The notes beneath the pieces were generated by a model, which was given only the letters and a program-made list of their open reading frames with translations, did no database searches and was not told the origin of the DNA. Positions 3,894 to 5,582 of a DNA stretch of 5,582 nt are shown here, piece after piece. The position numbers and the translations under genes were made by a program. Position 1 is the stretch's first letter. Every line of letters starts with the position of its first letter. Source of the DNA: Burkholderiaceae bacterium. Its GTDB lineage: Bacteria > Pseudomonadota > Gammaproteobacteria > Burkholderiales > Burkholderiaceae_C. Location of the stretch: assembly GCA_017999135.1 (NCBI GenBank), contig JAGOBT010000247.1, forward strand, positions 1-5,582, in the 5' to 3' direction.

Positions 3894-5582
3894 GTGCGCT
3901 TCAGGTTCTGGTTCTTCAACGGCAGGTCGCGGATGCGCCGGCCGGTGGCGGCGAAGATCGCGTTCAGCACCGCCGGCGCCGCCACCGCGATGGTGGGCTC
4001 GCCGACGCCGCCCCAGAAGCCGCCCGACGGCATGACGATGGTCTCGACCTTGGGCATCTGGGCCATCAGCAGCACCGGGTAGTTGTGGAAGTTGGTCTGC
4101 ACGAAGCGGCCGTTCTCCAGCGTGCATTCGCCCAGCAGCGCGGCCGACAGGCCGTAGGCGAACGAGCCTTCCACCTGGGCCTCGATCTGCTGCGGGTTCA
4201 CCGCGTGGCCGCAGTCGGTGGCGGCGACGATGCGGTGCACCGTGAGCGTGCCGTCCTCGCTGACCGAGACCTCGGCGCAGGCCGCCACATAGCTGCCGAA
4301 GCCCATGATCTGTGCCAGCCCGCAGTGCACTGGCTGGCCGTTGACCGGCTTGGCGGGTGTGCCCCAGCCGGCGCGCTGGGCCACCGCGTTCAGCACCGCC
4401 AGGTGCTTCGGGCTGCCGGCCAGCAGCTTCTGGCGCAGGGCCAGCGGGTCTTGCTTGGTCGCATGGGCCACCTCGTCGAGGAAGCACTCCAGGTACACCG
4501 CGTTCTGGTTCAGGTTGACCCCGCGCCAGAAGCCCGGCCGCACCGGCGGGTTGCGCATCGCATGGTCGATCAGCAGGTTCGGAAAGGCATAGCCCAGCGT
4601 GCCTTCGGCGCCGCCCTTGCTCAGGCCCTGGAAGACCACCGGGTCCAGCCCGTCACGCATGTTCTGCGGGAACAGCCCGGCCAGGATGGACTGGCCCGAA
4701 ATGCGCATGTGCAGCGCGGTGAGCTGGCCCTGGGCGTCCACCCCGGCCTTCAGCTTGCATTGGGTGACCGGGTGGTAGAAGCCATGCTGCATGTCCTCTT
4801 CGCGGCTCCAGACCAGCTTGACCGGCGTGCCGGGCAGGGCCTTGGCAATGGCCACCGCCTGGCGCACCCAGTCGGTGGCGCCACGCCGGCCGAAGCCGCC
4901 GCCCAGGTGGATCTTGTAGACCTCGCACTGCGCTGCGGGCAGGCCGGCGGCCTCGGCGGTGGCGGCCAGCGCGGCTTCGCCGTTCTGGGTGGGTGTCCAG
5001 ACCTCGCAGCGCTCGGGTGTCCAGCGGGCGGTGGCGTTCATCACCTCCATGCAGGCATGGTTCTGGTACGGAAAGCTGTAGACCGCCTCGATGGTGCGGG
5101 CGGCAGCGGTCAGCGCTTCCTTCGGCTGGCCGGCGGTGTGGCCCACCAGGCCCTCGGGCGCGTCCAGCCCGGCCTTGAGCATCTGGGCGATGGCGGCGCT
5201 GTCCAGCCTGGCATGCGGACCTTCGTCCCACACGATGGGCAAGGCGTCCACCGCCTTCTTGGCCCGCCACCAGGTGGTGGCCACCACGGCCACGGCCGTG
5301 TCGCTCACCCGCACCACCTGCTTGACGCCGGGCAGACCCATCACCGCCTTGGCGTCGAAGGACTTGAGCTTGCCGCCGACGATGGGGCAGTCGCGGATGG
5401 CCGCGTTGAGCATGCCAGGCAGTTGCAGGTCCATGCCGTAGACCTGGGCGCCGGTGGTCTTGGCCACGGTGTCCAGCCGCAGCACCGGTTGGCCGGCGAT
5501 GGTCCAGGTCTTGGGGTCCTTCAGCGGCACGTCGGTGGGCGGCGTCAGCCTGGCGGCAGCCGCAGCCACTGCGCCGTAGGTG
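3890..5582 (-). CDS. Molybdenum hydroxylase large subunit (IorB-like, xanthine dehydrogenase family), N-terminus beyond the window
   Basis: C-terminal 563 residues or so of a molybdopterin-binding subunit of the isoquinoline 1-oxidoreductase beta / aldehyde dehydrogenase type. These enzymes hydroxylate N-heterocycles or aldehydes using water. Family members are about 730-760 residues, so roughly 170-200 N-terminal residues, including any Tat signal, are missing at the right edge. Visible landmarks are TYGAVAAAAARL at the edge; the hammerhead-type domain GQPVLRLDTVAKTTGAQVYG; NHACMEVMNATARW; the Mo-cofactor loop GGGFGRR (4883-4903); RPGFWRGVNLNQN; and the C-terminal GGVGEPTIAVAAPAVLNAIF, whose Glu (3998-4000) is the expected catalytic base. 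GGGFGRR rather than GGGFGGR points to the IorB branch. The reading frame runs past the GTG at 5567-5569, so that is not the start. The stop overlaps soxX by 4 bp. A 2Fe-2S small subunit (IorA-like) would be expected just upstream, outside the window. The substrate is unknown. Confidence 0.9.
   Translation of the reverse strand, partial: TYGAVAAAAARLTPPTDVPLKDPKTWTIAGQPVLRLDTVAKTTGAQVYGMDLQLPGMLNAAIRDCPIVGGKLKSFDAKAVMGLPGVKQVVRVSDTAVAVVATTWWRAKKAVDALPIVWDEGPHARLDSAAIAQMLKAGLDAPEGLVGHTAGQPKEALTAAARTIEAVYSFPYQNHACMEVMNATARWTPERCEVWTPTQNGEAALAATAEAAGLPAAQCEVYKIHLGGGFGRRGATDWVRQAVAIAKALPGTPVKLVWSREEDMQHGFYHPVTQCKLKAGVDAQGQLTALHMRISGQSILAGLFPQNMRDGLDPVVFQGLSKGGAEGTLGYAFPNLLIDHAMRNPPVRPGFWRGVNLNQNAVYLECFLDEVAHATKQDPLALRQKLLAGSPKHLAVLNAVAQRAGWGTPAKPVNGQPVHCGLAQIMGFGSYVAACAEVSVSEDGTLTVHRIVAATDCGHAVNPQQIEAQVEGSFAYGLSAALLGECTLENGRFVQTNFHNYPVLLMAQMPKVETIVMPSGGFWGGVGEPTIAVAAPAVLNAIFAATGRRIRDLPLKNQNLKRT

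Larger units (their letters stand above)
1932..5582 (-). other. Operon: molybdenum hydroxylase - soxX - soxY - soxZ - soxA
   Basis: Five same-strand genes without room for internal promoters or terminators. The junctions are ATGA overlaps at 3890-3893, 3519-3522 and 2693-2696, plus a 14-bp gap (3035-3048) between soxY and soxZ. Internal starts lack clear Shine-Dalgarno sequences, so translation probably relies on coupling. The X-Y-Z-A order matches the front of classical sox operons, but soxB is missing from the end and a molybdenum hydroxylase is joined to the front. The promoter lies beyond the right edge. Confidence 0.85.

Noticed and set aside
5567..5569. GTG as the start of the molybdenum hydroxylase
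   Set aside because: The frame continues to the window edge as TYGAVAAAAARL, which matches the internal sequence of IorB-type subunits, so the gene is cut by the window and does not start here.

Overview
The window is very GC-rich and densely coded, with GC-ending codons throughout. Together with a PEP-CTERM/exosortase substrate, a Sox-type periplasmic cytochrome operon and an IorB-type molybdenum hydroxylase, this suggests a betaproteobacterium of the Burkholderiales (Rubrivivax/Leptothrix/Ideonella-like). That placement is inference from composition and gene content; no marker gene is present.

Layout, left to right. (1) 1-356, minus: 5' part of a PaaI-type hotdog thioesterase gene that runs off the left edge. 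(2) 357-522: divergent intergenic region with a strong 9-bp-stem hairpin and a perfect 11-bp tandem repeat. (3) 523-1098, plus: a complete UPF0016/GDT1 family membrane protein, a probable Mn2+ exporter. (4) 1099-1282: GC-rich gap with weak hairpins. (5) 1283-1912, plus: a small secreted PEP-CTERM protein. (6) 1932-5582, minus: an operon read right to left, consisting of a molybdenum hydroxylase large subunit (5' end beyond the right edge), soxX, soxY, soxZ and soxA. Its 3' end converges on the PEP-CTERM gene with only 19 bp between the stop codons.

The operon is the main interest. Three of its four junctions are ATGA stop/start overlaps and the fourth is a 14-bp gap, so the molybdenum enzyme and the Sox proteins are almost certainly co-expressed. 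The Sox set is not the standard thiosulfate set. SoxY does not end in the canonical GGCGG swinging arm but in AACIEP, which matches what I recall as the SoxY-related 'AACIE arm' paralogue family. The sulfatase-like SoxB expected after soxA in the common soxXYZAB order is absent, and no soxCD is seen. SoxA keeps two CxxCH haem sites and the conserved active-site cysteine region, SoxX keeps its haem and Met ligand, and SoxYZ keep their scaffolds.

A reasonable model (inference) is a periplasmic pathway in which SoxAX loads a substrate onto the Cys of an AACIE-type SoxYZ carrier and a molybdenum hydroxylase acts on that substrate or a related one, with electrons going to c-type cytochromes. The substrate cannot be read from the sequence. 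The flanking thioesterase, Mn exporter and PEP-CTERM genes look unrelated to the operon.
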